Assembly: GCF_004403305.1 (NCBI RefSeq)
Contig: NZ_SOHE01000029.1
Coordinates: 35,257-99,256 of the forward strand
Source of the DNA: Cryobacterium frigoriphilum
GTDB lineage: Bacteria; Actinomycetota; Actinomycetes; Actinomycetales; Microbacteriaceae
Length of the DNA stretch: 64,000 bases
Direction of reading: 5' to 3'
Positions 32,498-43,563 of the stretch are shown here, one piece after another. Under the pieces are notes generated by a model. It did not search any database, had not been told where the DNA came from, and worked only from the letters and a program-made list of their open reading frames with translations. The position numbers and the translations under genes were made by a program. Positions within the stretch are counted from its first letter, which is position 1, and the number at the start of each line of letters is the position of its first letter.

Positions 32498-33079
32498 TCA
32501 GCGCGGATCTCCGAACGGCATAACCTGCGGCACCTGCGGGAACGACGTGATCAGGTGCAGAACGACGGTTCCCTCGATCGCACGGAGAATATGCGGGACA
32601 TCCGCGGGGAACTTGACGAAATCTCCGGCGGCCAACCGCACGGTCTGGCCTTCGGGTCCCATCTCTGCATCGCCGGAAATCACCAGAACCTGATAGATGC
32701 TCCCGGCCGAAAGACCGTCCCTGGCCCGGTCGTGCCCGCTGGGCTCCAGCCGAACCATGCACGAGCGAACATAACCGGATCCATAGACCTGGTCGAGAAT
32801 GCGAATGTCCCCGCCGAGACCCGATTGCCACTCGGCCGCCGACGACGATTGAACGCGCACGGGGGAACCCCATTCCGTCATCAAGGACCGCACGCTCGTC
32901 CCGAGGGCCATACTCAGGGCCTCGATCGTGCCAAGGGTGGGATTACCGACGCCCTGCTCGATTTTGGACAGCGTCTGCTTGGAGAGCCCCGCCTGCAGGG
33001 CCAATGCGGACATACTCACTTTTCGCTCACCGCGAAGCCGTTTGACGTTGCGAGCAACGAGCAGGTCTGACTCCGACAT
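32498..33079 (-). CDS. XRE-family regulator with cupin domain
   Basis: A 193-aa regulator. Residues 10-65 form an XRE helix-turn-helix (VSMSALALQAGLSKQTLSKI then EQGVGNPTLGTIEALSMAL). Residues ~105-180 form a small cupin (SGHDRARDGLSAGSIYQVLV, RLAAGDFVKFPADVPHIL) that probably binds the effector. It lies upstream of the liv operon on the same strand and divergent from an IclR gene. The closely spaced TTTGTCACTT and TTTCGTCACT direct repeats ahead of it may be its operators. It likely controls uptake genes of the island. Confidence 0.87.
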   Translation of the reverse strand: MSESDLLVARNVKRLRGERKVSMSALALQAGLSKQTLSKIEQGVGNPTLGTIEALSMALGTSVRSLMTEWGSPVRVQSSSAAEWQSGLGGDIRILDQVYGSGYVRSCMVRLEPSGHDRARDGLSAGSIYQVLVISGDAEMGPEGQTVRLAAGDFVKFPADVPHILRAIEGTVVLHLITSFPQVPQVMPFGDPR

Positions 33080-33131
33080 ATGCCACCTCTTTCCGAAAGT
33101 TTGTCACTTATAGTAAGCCATTTCGTCACTC

Positions 33132-33161
33132 TTGACATACTTCGCCGCTTGTCGATATGTT
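33132..33161 (+). promoter_or_regulatory. Promoter of the second island IclR gene
   Basis: TTGACA (33132-33137) and TATGTT (33156-33161) with an 18-bp spacer, about 40 bp before the iclR start. It is in the divergent spacer shared with the XRE-cupin gene. Confidence 0.6.
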
Positions 33162-33204
33162 GTCCTTAAACCCGATGACGTGTGAGTGTGTGCAAAGGAC
33201 CCCC

Positions 33205-34056
33205 ATGGACGAAAACCTCGATTCTTCTCGTGAAGAACGCACTGCCGTCGATAAGGCGTTGAGTCTGCTGTCCGCCTTCGGCGCTGAAGCCGACACGGGT
33301 ATCGGCGTCAGCGAACTTGCCCGTCGGTCACACCTGAGCAAATCCACCGCCTTCCGGCTGCTCGGAATGTTGGAGCGAAACGGGGCGGTCGAACGCGCCG
33401 GCACCAATTACCGTCTCGGTCCCCTGCTGCACTCGCTGGGCTCGCAGGTCTACTCCCCGGCTCACGACAACATCCGGAACGCGCTCACCCCGTATCTCAT
33501 GGAGCTCTACGAGACCGCGCACCAGACGGTGCATCTGGCCGTACTCCACGGCACCGATGTGATCTACCTCAACAAGCTGTTCGGGCATCGTCCCCTGCGG
33601 TCGCCCTCACGCATCGGAGGCCGGGTGCCGGCGTACTGCACGGGTGTCGGCAAGGTGCTTCTCGCCTATAACTTCGAGAACACCGAACTCACCCTCGCTC
33701 GGCCCCTCTCGGCCTGGACCCCCAAGACCATCACGGATCCCGACAAGTTTCGCGCCGCTCTGGCGAAGATCCGCGCGGAGGGGATCGGCTACGACGATGA
33801 GGAATCCGTCCTCGGCCTGAGCTGCGTGGCCGCCCCGATTCTGGGACCGAACGGCAAGCCCATTGCCGCCCTGTCGATTTCAGGGCAGACCGGCAAATTC
33901 TCGCCCGCCAGCCAGGCACACACCCTGCGCAAGGTCTGCTTCGCCGCCTCCCGCGCACTCGCTGCCACGGCGAAAACCCCACGCACCCCGGCCGCGAACA
34001 CGACGACACCGGGGGTGCGAGCGCTGGCGCACTCCTCAGCGGGGGTCGGCGGCTGA
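33205..34056 (+). CDS. IclR-family regulator (second in the aromatic island)
   Basis: A 283-aa IclR protein starting ATG at 33205 behind AAAGGA. The winged helix has GVSELARRSHLSKSTAFRLL as recognition helix, then LERNGAVERAGTNYRLGPLL. The effector domain has YETAHQTVHLAVLHGTDVIY, GRVPAYCTGVGKVLLAYNF and GIGYDDEESVLGLSCVAAPI. It converges on mhpE, from which it is separated by a very strong hairpin. Its probable target is the long hca-mhp operon, whose promoter lies about 10 kb away before mhpD, or the nearby transporter. Confidence 0.9.
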   Translation: MDENLDSSREERTAVDKALSLLSAFGAEADTGIGVSELARRSHLSKSTAFRLLGMLERNGAVERAGTNYRLGPLLHSLGSQVYSPAHDNIRNALTPYLMELYETAHQTVHLAVLHGTDVIYLNKLFGHRPLRSPSRIGGRVPAYCTGVGKVLLAYNFENTELTLARPLSAWTPKTITDPDKFRAALAKIRAEGIGYDDEESVLGLSCVAAPILGPNGKPIAALSISGQTGKFSPASQAHTLRKVCFAASRALAATAKTPRTPAANTTTPGVRALAHSSAGVGG

Positions 34057-34070
34057 TTTCTCGCCTCGAC

Positions 34071-34119
34071 ACGGAGAAGCCCCGGTCACCCACGCTGTGG
34101 GTGACCGGGGCTTCTCCGT
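34071..34119. terminator. Perfect 23-bp bidirectional terminator
   Basis: Arms 34071-34093 and 34097-34119 are exact reverse complements with a 3-nt loop GCT; the arm contains GAGAAGCCCCGGTCACCCAC. It sits between the converging iclR gene (stop 34056) and the end of the hca-mhp operon (34148) and should stop both. Confidence 0.92.
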
Positions 34120-34147
34120 TGTCGCGACGTGCGCGGGTCGGTCGGTA

Positions 34148-35254
34148 TCAGTCGGGAAGCTGAATGCCGGCCAGCTCGATGGCGACGTCGATGATCATGT
34201 CTTCCTGGCCGCCCACCACGCGACGGCGACCAAGCTCCAACAGGATCTCCGCCTCGGAGACCCCATAGCGCGCAGCCGCGCGGCGTGTGTGCAGCAGGAA
34301 GGACGAGTAGATGCCGGCGTACCCGAGCAGCAGACTTCCGCGGTCGAGCTTGGGCAGCTTGCCCTTGCAGATTTCGGCCACGATGTCCTCTGCCACGTCG
34401 ATCAGCTCGAGCGTGTGCACGGACGTGCGGGCACCCGACCGGTCCAAAGCCGCAGCCAGTACCTCGGTCGCGGCGTTCCCGGCGCCGGCACCCAGCCCGT
34501 GGAGCGAGCCATCGACGATCGACACGCCGGCGGCCGCGGCCGCCAGGGCGTTCGCCACGCCCGAACCGAGGTTGTTGTGGGCGTGCATGCCGATCAGCAT
34601 GTCATCACCGAGTCGAGCGCGCACGGCCTCCACCCGTTCGACGACCTGATGCGGCAGCATTGCGCCAGCGGAGTCCACGACATAGACGGTGTCGGCGCCC
34701 GCATCACGCATGATCTCGGCTTCGGTGGCCAGTCGGTTCGGTCCGACCATGTGGCTCATCATGAGAAAGCCAACGGTTTCCAGACCCAGCTTCTTGGCAC
34801 CGTGCAGGTGTTCCAGGGAGATGTCGGCTTCGGTGCAGTGCGTGGCTACCCGAACCACGTCGATGCCGGCATCGTGGGCCCGCTTGAGGTCATCGAGGGT
34901 TCCGATTCCCGGCAACAGCAGCGCGGCGAGCTTGGCGTTCTTGATGACTCCGCGGGCAGCCGTGATGAGGTCGATGTCGTCTTCGGCGCTGAACCCGTAG
35001 TTGAAGGAGGATCCCCCGAGGCCGTCTCCGTGGGTGACCTCGATGACGTTCACTCCGGCGGCATCGAGCCCGCCGGCGATGGCGCGCACATCCGCGGCCC
35101 TGAACTGGTGCGCCACCGAGTGGGCGCCGTCGCGCAGCGTGGTGTCGCAGACGAGAATGTCGCGGCCCGCCAGCGGAGCGGCGACATCATCGGCGCCGAC
35201 GACGGGCGAGGCCATGGGCTCGCGATAGGTGATATCGGTGTGTGTGCTCGTCAT
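34148..35254 (-). CDS. mhpE: 4-hydroxy-2-oxovalerate aldolase MhpE
   Basis: A 368-aa HMGL-like aldolase: ILVCDTTLRDGAHSVAHQFR at the N-terminus with the metal-binding D and the DxxLRDG motif, then VATHCTEADISLEHLHGAKK and a metal-binding GMHAHNNLGSGVANAL. A C-terminal communication domain (LLLGYAGIYSSFLLHTRRAA) pairs it with MhpF. It splits 4-hydroxy-2-oxovalerate into pyruvate and acetaldehyde, the latter channelled to MhpF. Last gene of the operon; its ATG shares a base with the mhpF stop (TGATG). Confidence 0.95.
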   Translation of the reverse strand: MTSTHTDITYREPMASPVVGADDVAAPLAGRDILVCDTTLRDGAHSVAHQFRAADVRAIAGGLDAAGVNVIEVTHGDGLGGSSFNYGFSAEDDIDLITAARGVIKNAKLAALLLPGIGTLDDLKRAHDAGIDVVRVATHCTEADISLEHLHGAKKLGLETVGFLMMSHMVGPNRLATEAEIMRDAGADTVYVVDSAGAMLPHQVVERVEAVRARLGDDMLIGMHAHNNLGSGVANALAAAAAGVSIVDGSLHGLGAGAGNAATEVLAAALDRSGARTSVHTLELIDVAEDIVAEICKGKLPKLDRGSLLLGYAGIYSSFLLHTRRAAARYGVSEAEILLELGRRRVVGGQEDMIIDVAIELAGIQLPD

Positions 35255-36204
35255 CAGATTCTTTCCTTCGTTGCGGCGCGCGCTCCAGCGGCCAGCGTCA
35301 GACCTGCGGGAGTGTGGCCGGTGAGGATCGCATGGCGTTCCGCGGCGGCGATCGACGCCGCGGTGATGATGTCCAGGTTTCCCGCGTAGGCGGGCAGGTA
35401 GTCACCCGCACCAGCGACGCGCAGAAAGATGGACACCTTCGTGGTGCCGCGGGGGCCGGCGCCGCGATCGATCTGGGGCTCCGAAACCAGCTCGTAGCCG
35501 GGCACATAGGCCTGCACCGCGGCCACCATCTCGTTGACGGAGTCGATGATCGCCTGCGGGTCGACGTTCGCGTCGACGGCGGCAAAGACCGTGTTGCGCA
35601 TCATGATGGGCGGGTTGGCCGGGTTCAACACGATGATGGCTTTTCCGCGCTTGGCTCCTCCGACCTTGACCAGGGCATCCGAGGTCGTCTCGGTGAATTC
35701 GTCGATGTTGGCCCGTGTTCCCGGGCCGGCCGCACGCGACGAGATCGTCGAGACGATCTCGGCGTACTCGACCGTGGTGACGCGGCTGATCGCGGCCACC
35801 ATCGGAACGGTCGCCTGACCGCCGCAGGTCACCATGTTCAGGTTGCGCTGGCCGGCCACCAGGTCCAGGTTCACGGCGGGAACCACGTAGGGTCCCACCG
35901 CCGCCGGGGTGAGGTCGAGCGCGAACAGACCGGCTTCCAGGTAACGCGGCGCGTTGAGGGTGTGAACGTGGGCCGACGTGGCCTCGAAGACCACGTCGAA
36001 CTCATCCGCTCGATCAAGCAGAACCTGAACCCCTTCATGAGTCGCTTCGATACCGGCGGCCCGAGCACGCTTCAAACCATCGGATTCAGGGTCCACCCCG
36101 ACGAGCAGAGACGGGATGAGCAGTTCGGAACGTTCGAGTTTTCTTATGAGGTCGGATCCGATGTTTCCCGAACCGACGACGGCACAGCGTAGAGACATTT
36201 CCAC
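35254..36204 (-). CDS. mhpF: Acylating acetaldehyde dehydrogenase MhpF
   Basis: A 316-aa dehydrogenase: [20 protein letters not shown] (NAD fold), [18 protein letters not shown] (catalytic Cys) and [20 protein letters not shown]. It turns acetaldehyde from MhpE plus CoA and NAD+ into acetyl-CoA, forming a channelling complex with the aldolase. Six base pairs separate it from the unknown 148-aa gene upstream. Confidence 0.95.
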   Translation of the reverse strand: MEMSLRCAVVGSGNIGSDLIRKLERSELLIPSLLVGVDPESDGLKRARAAGIEATHEGVQVLLDRADEFDVVFEATSAHVHTLNAPRYLEAGLFALDLTPAAVGPYVVPAVNLDLVAGQRNLNMVTCGGQATVPMVAAISRVTTVEYAEIVSTISSRAAGPGTRANIDEFTETTSDALVKVGGAKRGKAIIVLNPANPPIMMRNTVFAAVDANVDPQAIIDSVNEMVAAVQAYVPGYELVSEPQIDRGAGPRGTTKVSIFLRVAGAGDYLPAYAGNLDIITAASIAAAERHAILTGHTPAGLTLAAGARAATKERI

Positions 36205-36210
36205 TTCTTT

Positions 36211-36649
36211 CTAGAGAGGGATTTCTTCGATAGCCGAGGGTTGCGCAAGCACCCACTCCGGCTCGGCGACAAGAAGCGACAGGGACTCCTGGTGGGTGTC
36301 GATGTCAACGACGAAGCGAAAACCGGCTTCCTCGGCCGCGGCCAGGGCTTCCAGCTGCCCCTCCGGGACCGCGAGCACGACGCGACGGCACCGAGCGGCA
36401 TCCGTCAGCAGCGCATGCACGGCCGCGCCGACCGCAGCCGGGCTGGAGCCGGCGTCGACGCGCACTTCCCGGTCCTCGATGCCGACCGGGTAGGACCCTT
36501 CGAGGTGGTTCCCGACGACCTTGCGGGCCTCGAGCCCCCCGACGACACTCCCCCGGGCATCGCGTACCTGGTATCGCGCGGGCCAGTCGCGGCGCCCGGT
36601 CGAGCTCAGGTCGACGACGAAGGTGGCGTCGATTGGCAGTGTGGCAAAA

Positions 36650-36657
<8 letters not shown>
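36211..36657 (-). CDS. Unrecognised 148-aa protein in the hca-mhp operon
   Basis: A protein beginning MSDFATLPIDATFVVDLSST. The N-terminal half looks like a small beta-rich domain (RYQVRDARGSVVGGLEARKV). The C-terminal half, with AVHALLTDAARCRRVVLAVP and ALAAAEEAGFRFVVDIDTHQ, then LLVAEPEWV, resembles the end of a GNAT acetyltransferase. However, no acetyl-CoA pyrophosphate-binding loop (Q/R-x-x-G-x-G/A) is visible. It overlaps the CoA ligase by 8 bp and precedes mhpF by 6 bp, so it is made with the pathway enzymes. It may be an accessory or regulatory subunit; no function is assigned. Confidence 0.7.
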
Positions 36658-38220
<1,563 letters not shown>

Positions 38221-38224
<4 letters not shown>

Positions 38225-39069
38225 AGGTCATCGCCTCCGGCTGCGGTGCGGAATCCGCGCACGCCGATTCCACCGTCCACGTTGATTATGTTGCCGGTGA
38301 TGTTTCCGCTGTTCCGAGCCGAAGCAAGGAGCACGTAGGAACCGGTGAAATCTTCCGGTTCGACACTGGAATCACGCAGCGGAATGAAGGGGTTGTCGCC
38401 CTTGTTCGGGTTGCGGGCGAAGGAGTCTGCAATGGAGCGGTCCTTCAGGCCGATGGAGGCGGGACCGCGCAGGTCGGTGTTCATCCCGCCACAGGCGACG
38501 CCGTTGACTCTCACCTTGGGCGCCAACTCGTAAGCCAGCTCGGTAACCAATCCTCGGGCGGCGAACTTGGATGCCGTGTAGAGAGGGCCGCCGCCGTTGG
38601 AGTAAAAAGACGAGTTGGACAGCGACATGATGATGCTTCCGCGGGTTTTCACCAATTCCGGCCAGGCCGCCTCGGCGGCCAGCAGGTAGCCCTTGACGTT
38701 GATCGCAAAGACCTCGTCGAAGGCAGCCGACAGCTCTTCGCCGTTCAGCCGCGTGATGCTGCGCTGATAGTCCCAGATCCCCGCGTTCGGAACGAGCGTG
38801 TCGAGCTTGCCGAACCGTGCCACGGCCGTCTCCACGGCACGGTGCATGTCGGCGCTGGAGGTGACGTCACCCGTCACCGGCAGAATACGTTCGCCGCGGT
38901 CACCGGCGGTCGCCACAACCTCGTCGAGGGTCGACTGCGACCGCCCGACGATGACCACGTTCGCTCCCTCGTCGAGAAACCGCAGGGCGATGGCCCGTCC
39001 CAGGCCGGTGCCTCCGCCGGTGATGAGTGCCGTCGTGTCCTCGAGCCAACCGCGCTGTTGAGTCGTCAT
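38221..39069 (-). CDS. hcaB: cis-Dihydrodiol dehydrogenase (SDR), HcaB-like
   Basis: A 282-aa short-chain dehydrogenase: ALITGGGTGLGRAIALRFLD (cofactor motif), LVPNAGIWDYQRSI (NAG motif), and an active site of Ser in LSNSSFYSNGGG with Tyr-x-x-x-Lys in LYTASKFAARGLV. Together with the neighbouring dioxygenase it would oxidise the cis-dihydrodiol back to a catechol with NAD+. ATG at 39069 follows AGGA, 10 bp after the hydrolase gene. Confidence 0.88.
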
Positions 39070-39079
39070 AGCGGTTGTC

Positions 39080-39955
39080 CTACTCGGCCAGAAAATCGAG
39101 GACGAGGCGTTCGAACTCGGCCTTGCGCTCAACTTGGACCCAGTGCCCGCAGTTGCCGAAAACGTGCATCTGAACGTTGCGGATGTTCGCGAGCATGACG
39201 CCGGCGCCCGCCAGGGTGATGGTACGGTCGTCGCGGCCCCACAGCAGCAGAGTGGGGGCGGTGATCTTGTGCACATCGCGCCAGAGCGGATCCATGCCGC
39301 GGCGCTTCGCGAACGCGTTGTTGTACTCGTGGTAGAACGCGATGTGCCGGGGGTCGAGCGACGCGTCGTATCGCTTCTGGATCGAGGCCGCATCGAATTG
39401 GCGCGGGTCAGCCACCATCATGCTGACGAAGTCCTTCATCTTCTTGAGAGTGGGACCCTCTCCGTTGTAGTACCGGAACATCATTTTCTGGCCCTCGGTC
39501 GGGCGTGGTCCTTCGGGGAACCAGCCTCCGCCCGGAGCCATCAGGATCAATTTCAGAACGCGTGTGGGAGCGGCGATGGCCATGGCGATGGCGGCGGCTC
39601 CCCCCAGGCTGTTGCCCATGAGGTGGAAGCGATCGATGCCGGCGTTGTCGAGGGCTTCGAGCAGAGCCTCGACCGTGATGTTGGTGATTCCCTTGTCGAG
39701 CAGGTCGGCTTCGGTGGGGATATAGCTGTCACCGAAGCCGGGCTGGTCGGGAAGGATGACCTCGAAGTCGTCCACGAAGGCGGGCAGGTTGTCGCGGTAG
39801 TTGGCCAGCGCCGAGGCCCCTGGTCCCCCGCCGTGCAGCATCACGAGGGGGGCGCCGGCACCCGAACGTGAAATGGAAATATCACCGAACTGTGTCGACA
39901 CCGTCGTGGTGGTGATCTCGGCGGCCGTGTCTTGGCTCATGGTCTGTGACGTCAT
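39080..39955 (-). CDS. Meta-cleavage product hydrolase, second copy
   Basis: A 291-aa alpha/beta hydrolase of the MhpC/BphD type: MLHGGGPGASALANYRDNLP (oxyanion hole region), HLMGNSLGGAAAIAM (nucleophile), LLLWGRDDRTITLAG (acid) and VFGNCGHWVQVERKAEF (base). The HGGGPGAS segment is the hallmark of C-C hydrolases such as BphD. It differs clearly from the copy at 22790, so the two probably serve different ring-fission products. Confidence 0.9.
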   Translation of the reverse strand: MTSQTMSQDTAAEITTTTVSTQFGDISISRSGAGAPLVMLHGGGPGASALANYRDNLPAFVDDFEVILPDQPGFGDSYIPTEADLLDKGITNITVEALLEALDNAGIDRFHLMGNSLGGAAAIAMAIAAPTRVLKLILMAPGGGWFPEGPRPTEGQKMMFRYYNGEGPTLKKMKDFVSMMVADPRQFDAASIQKRYDASLDPRHIAFYHEYNNAFAKRRGMDPLWRDVHKITAPTLLLWGRDDRTITLAGAGVMLANIRNVQMHVFGNCGHWVQVERKAEFERLVLDFLAE

Positions 39956-39994
39956 AGTGTTTTCTTCCTGGGAAATAAGACAGATTCGAGCCGG

Positions 39995-40558
39995 TTAGAA
40001 GAACGTGCTGATGTTCTTGGCCTGCAGCACGTTGGCTTCGAACAACAGGGTGCGTTTGGCCAGTTCAAAGCCGTAGACGCCCCCTTCGCGCAGGAGGTCG
40101 GTGCGGCCGCCCGCGAAAATGTTCGTTTCCTTTTCGAGCCGGTTGCGGTAGACGAGAAAGGCGGAGCGAACGAGCAGACCGTCGGGATGTTCCCGCACGG
40201 TGACGTTGGAGACCAGGTGGCGGGTGCGCGAGGGCGGGTCTTCCGACCAGGCCATTCCGGTATCGAAACGACGGATGCGCCACGCCAGACTCTCTTTGGT
40301 TTCGTCATAGAACGCTGCTTCATCCGGCTGCAGTATGGACAGCGCCTGCTGCCGACGCAGTCGATTGGTGCGCACCGGAGCCCAGTAGCGCAGGTCCTCG
40401 GCCAACATCTCGAGCCAGTCACCGAAGCGACCGTCGTCGAGAGTCTCCGCTTCGAGATTGTAGAACTGGGTGACCTTGAAGTGGGTCTCCATGTCGGCGA
40501 GCCGGCCCTGTTCGAGGGTGTCGGTTCCTGGTTTCAGAACGGCGGAGGTGGCGGTCAT
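39995..40558 (-). CDS. hcaF: Ring-hydroxylating dioxygenase small (beta) subunit
   Basis: A 187-aa small subunit of a Rieske dioxygenase: TQFYNLEAETLDDGRFGDWL then MLAEDLRYWAPVR, and the central RRFDTGMAWSEDPPSRTRHL with VSNVTVREHPDGLLVRSAFL. The fold is cone-like and structural; the subunit completes the alpha3-beta3 hexamer with HcaE. Its start overlaps the reductase stop by 4 bp. Confidence 0.92.
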   Translation of the reverse strand: MTATSAVLKPGTDTLEQGRLADMETHFKVTQFYNLEAETLDDGRFGDWLEMLAEDLRYWAPVRTNRLRRQQALSILQPDEAAFYDETKESLAWRIRRFDTGMAWSEDPPSRTRHLVSNVTVREHPDGLLVRSAFLVYRNRLEKETNIFAGGRTDLLREGGVYGFELAKRTLLFEANVLQAKNISTFF

Positions 40559-41790
40559 GATGCGATGCCTCTCGTGAGTTTTTTGAGATTGACGGCGGGA
40601 TTGGCGAGGTCAGCCGCAGTCACGGCCGTTCCGGCTGCAATGATCCGGCGGGCCGCCCGCACCGCCATGGAGTCATTGATCGAGGCGGCCGCGACGAGGG
40701 TGGAACCGTTGACGCGAAAGAGAACGAAGGAGTCATCCTGGGTGGAGCCGCGAAAGACGCTCTCCGCTGCGGCCGACATGTCGCCGGCGACTTCGAGATG
40801 GATCCCGGCGCGATCCGACCAGAACCAGTGCGAGTCGGCGTGGTCGGGCTCGAGGCCGAGGATTCCCCGCGCGGTCGCCGTTCCACTCAACCGTGCCGAT
40901 TCCCAGTGCTCGTTGCGACGAGCCAGCTCCCCGTCGGCCGTTCTGGTGCGGGCCATATCACCGGTTGAGAACACCCGGGGGTGACTCGTGCGGTGATTGC
41001 TGTCGACGATGACTCCGTTGTCGACTTCCAGACCCGCCGCCACAGCGAGCTGGGTGTTGGGGGTGATGCCGATTCCGACCAGAATCTGGTCGATGTCCAG
41101 GCGCTCACCGCTCTCGAGCACGGCCGCGACGTAATCGCCGCTGTCGTCGGCGATCAGCTGCGTCAGCGAGCCCTGGATGGTGCGGATGCCGCTGCCGGCG
41201 TGATGCGCGTGCAGGTACCGGGCCATGTCCAGGCCCACCACGGGCACCAGCGGCGGTTCGAATGGGTCGACCAGAGTCACCGTCGCGCCGAGAGTGGCGG
41301 CCGACGACGCGGTTTCCGCGCCGATGAGGCCCGCACCCACGATCAACAGCCGGGTACCGACGGAAATGGCCGCGTGCAGCGCATTGGCGTCTTCGACGGT
41401 GCGCAGGGTGTGGATGTTGGACGCCGTCCCGGTGTCGAGCGGCAGCTTGCGAGCGGCACCGCCCAGGGCCAGCACCACTACGTCGGCACAGAGATCCCGG
41501 CCGTTCGCCAGGGTGACCGTGCCACTATCGGGGTCGAGCGCCGTGATGGCAGACCCCAAAACGAGCGCGATGTTCTTCTCGACGTACCATTCCGGTTTGG
41601 CGAACGCGAGATGTTCGATCGTCGAGCTTCCCAGCAGGTAGTCCTTGCTGAGCGGCGGTCGATCGTACGGCGGGGCGGTCGACGCATCGACGATGGTGAT
41701 ATCGCCCGCGTATCCCAGCTCGCGCAGGCTTGAGGCCGTCTGGAATCCGGCCATGCCGCCACCGGCGATGAGCACGGACGAGACGTTCAT
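40555..41790 (-). CDS. hcaD: Ferredoxin reductase of the dioxygenase
   Basis: A 411-aa FAD/NADH reductase: SSVLIAGGGMAGFQTASSLR and PPYDRPPLSKDYLLG bind FAD, LLIVGAGLIGAETASSAATL binds NADH, and RVFSTGDMARTRTADGELAR is the second FAD motif. It passes electrons from NADH to the Rieske ferredoxin HcaC. Start ATG at 41790 (MNVSS), overlapping the ferredoxin stop by 4 bp; an upstream in-frame extension is rejected as it lies inside hcaC. Confidence 0.92.
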   Translation of the reverse strand: MNVSSVLIAGGGMAGFQTASSLRELGYAGDITIVDASTAPPYDRPPLSKDYLLGSSTIEHLAFAKPEWYVEKNIALVLGSAITALDPDSGTVTLANGRDLCADVVVLALGGAARKLPLDTGTASNIHTLRTVEDANALHAAISVGTRLLIVGAGLIGAETASSAATLGATVTLVDPFEPPLVPVVGLDMARYLHAHHAGSGIRTIQGSLTQLIADDSGDYVAAVLESGERLDIDQILVGIGITPNTQLAVAAGLEVDNGVIVDSNHRTSHPRVFSTGDMARTRTADGELARRNEHWESARLSGTATARGILGLEPDHADSHWFWSDRAGIHLEVAGDMSAAAESVFRGSTQDDSFVLFRVNGSTLVAAASINDSMAVRAARRIIAAGTAVTAADLANPAVNLKKLTRGIAS

Positions 41791-42134
41791 GCCTTGACTC
41801 CGGCCGGAACACCGGGGTAGAGGATGACATCGCCGTTCTCGAGCACCACGCGGTGGGTGCGCATATTCTCGGAGGCCGGCATCGACAGCACTTCCCCGGA
41901 GGCCAGACAGAACCGTCCCGAGTGCATCGGGCACTCGACCTCGCCGTTCTCGATCCAGCCCTCCGACAACGATGCCGTGGCGTGACTGCACGTGTCGTTC
42001 AGGGCGAAGTATTCTCCATTGTCGAAGAAGACCGCGATGTCATCATCCGCTCCCGTGATGGCTCGGTCGATCTTGATGGCCTCGCCATCCTCGATGTCGC
42101 CGTCCTGAGCGACCACGAACTTGTTCTCGCTCAT
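41787..42134 (-). CDS. hcaC: Rieske ferredoxin of the dioxygenase
   Basis: A 115-aa Rieske [2Fe-2S] ferredoxin. The cluster ligands are C49-x-H51 (LNDTCSHATASL) and C68-x-x-H71 (GEVECPMHSGRF), with the usual 16-residue spacing between them. It shuttles electrons from HcaD to the Rieske centre of HcaE. It overlaps hcaE and hcaD by 4 bp each. Confidence 0.95.
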   Translation of the reverse strand: MSENKFVVAQDGDIEDGEAIKIDRAITGADDDIAVFFDNGEYFALNDTCSHATASLSEGWIENGEVECPMHSGRFCLASGEVLSMPASENMRTHRVVLENGDVILYPGVPAGVKA

Positions 42135-43489
42135 TCGTTCGGCTCCTCGTGCCAGGCGGGGGTATCCATCAGCTGGGCCCATTTGCGGTAGAAATTGCGG
42201 CCGGCGGCATCGCTGTAGAGTTCGCTGGTCGTGCCGGGATACACACCGTCCTCCCGCTCGGATCCGATCCCCATCTGCAGGTTCAGCGCGACCGAGTTCG
42301 TGACGAAACCGTTGGAGATGGACTGCACCTCGCTCCAGTTTTCCCCGTCGTCGGATTCGAAGATCCCGCTCGGCCCGAAGGTACGCAGGTTGTAGAGACG
42401 CTGAGCTTCACGGACCTCGGGAGACATGCTCTTGTCCAGAATCGTCCAGGCCCACACCTCCATCTTGTTCGGCCCCTTCGGGTGCCAGATACGGATGCTG
42501 CCGTTGATGGGCAGGTAGGAGAAGTTCGGGAAGATCGTGCCGTGACCGGTCGTCATCGGGCCTTCAACTGTGGCGTCGCCCAGGCGTTCGCGCAGAAAAC
42601 CGTAGTCGTAGTGTTCGTGGACCTTCTGAGCGTCGAATCGGCTCTTCGGGTGCGTCGGAAAACCGGCCCCGTGGCCGCCCTGCTCGTCGTGGAACTGACG
42701 ACCCGGCGTGTTGGCGATCTCGGATTTGGGGCCCTTGCCCGTGGGCGAGAGCACCATGAGCGCCGAGGCATGAGACATGTTGACGTGGTACCAGTCGGTG
42801 GCGAACTGTTCGGCAGCGAGCTTCCAGTTGCCGTCGAGTTCCCATTTCATGATTCCGCCGACGACGACCGTGCCCTCCGGGTCTTTGTCGAGGAAGGCAT
42901 CCATGTAATACTTGGCGCCGCCGAGCGCATCGGGCAGTTCCGGGGCGCTGGGGTTCCAGGTCGCGAAGATCAGTCCCTTGTAGTTGTCGATTTGGGCGAC
43001 CTCGACGAGGCCCCAGTCCGCGGTATCGAAATTCTCGTCATAGCCGGCAACGTTGGGTACGTTGGAGAGCTTGCCCTCGAGGTCGTACGTCCAGCCGTGG
43101 TAGGTGCAGGTGAAGTTCTTGGTCGTTCCGTAGTCCGCGCGACACACGCGGGCGCCGCGGTGGCGGCATGAGTTGAGAAAGGCGCGAATCTCGCCGTCCT
43201 TGCCCTTGGAGACGATGATCGGATCCTCACCCATGAAGGTCGTGAAGAAGTCGCCGGTCTTCTTGAGCTGGTCGACGTGCCCCAGGAACAGCCAGCTGGG
43301 CGCGAATACGCGGCGCAGTTCCTGCTGGTACAGGCCCTCGTCGGTGAAGATTGCACGATCTACGAGGCCAGACGTGGAATCAACCATTCCTGCGACCTCG
43401 AAGTTGTGGTGAATCCCCGTCGGCCGATGAAGAGCACCCTTCGGTGTCTCGGCAACTGATCCCGTCGAGGGGAGGCGTTTTGCAGCCAT
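42131..43489 (-). CDS. hcaE: Ring-hydroxylating dioxygenase large (alpha) subunit
   Basis: A 452-aa catalytic subunit. The Rieske centre is C108-x-H110 (NSCRHRGARVC) and C128-x-x-H131 (FTCTYHGWTYD). The mononuclear iron site is D232, H235 and H240 in EQFATDWYHVNMSHASAL. Together with HcaF, HcaC and HcaD it inserts O2 into an aromatic ring to give a cis-dihydrodiol. Phenylpropionate/cinnamate is the likely substrate given the mhp genes, though biphenyl- or benzoate-type acids cannot be excluded from sequence alone. Confidence 0.94.
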   Translation of the reverse strand: MAAKRLPSTGSVAETPKGALHRPTGIHHNFEVAGMVDSTSGLVDRAIFTDEGLYQQELRRVFAPSWLFLGHVDQLKKTGDFFTTFMGEDPIIVSKGKDGEIRAFLNSCRHRGARVCRADYGTTKNFTCTYHGWTYDLEGKLSNVPNVAGYDENFDTADWGLVEVAQIDNYKGLIFATWNPSAPELPDALGGAKYYMDAFLDKDPEGTVVVGGIMKWELDGNWKLAAEQFATDWYHVNMSHASALMVLSPTGKGPKSEIANTPGRQFHDEQGGHGAGFPTHPKSRFDAQKVHEHYDYGFLRERLGDATVEGPMTTGHGTIFPNFSYLPINGSIRIWHPKGPNKMEVWAWTILDKSMSPEVREAQRLYNLRTFGPSGIFESDDGENWSEVQSISNGFVTNSVALNLQMGIGSEREDGVYPGTTSELYSDAAGRNFYRKWAQLMDTPAWHEEPNE

Positions 43490-43563
43490 GGTGACCTCAC
43501 TGTCTAGTAGTTCTGTCTGGTACTTCGAATGCGAATGGTGAAAAAGTCTGGTGACCCGCGAGG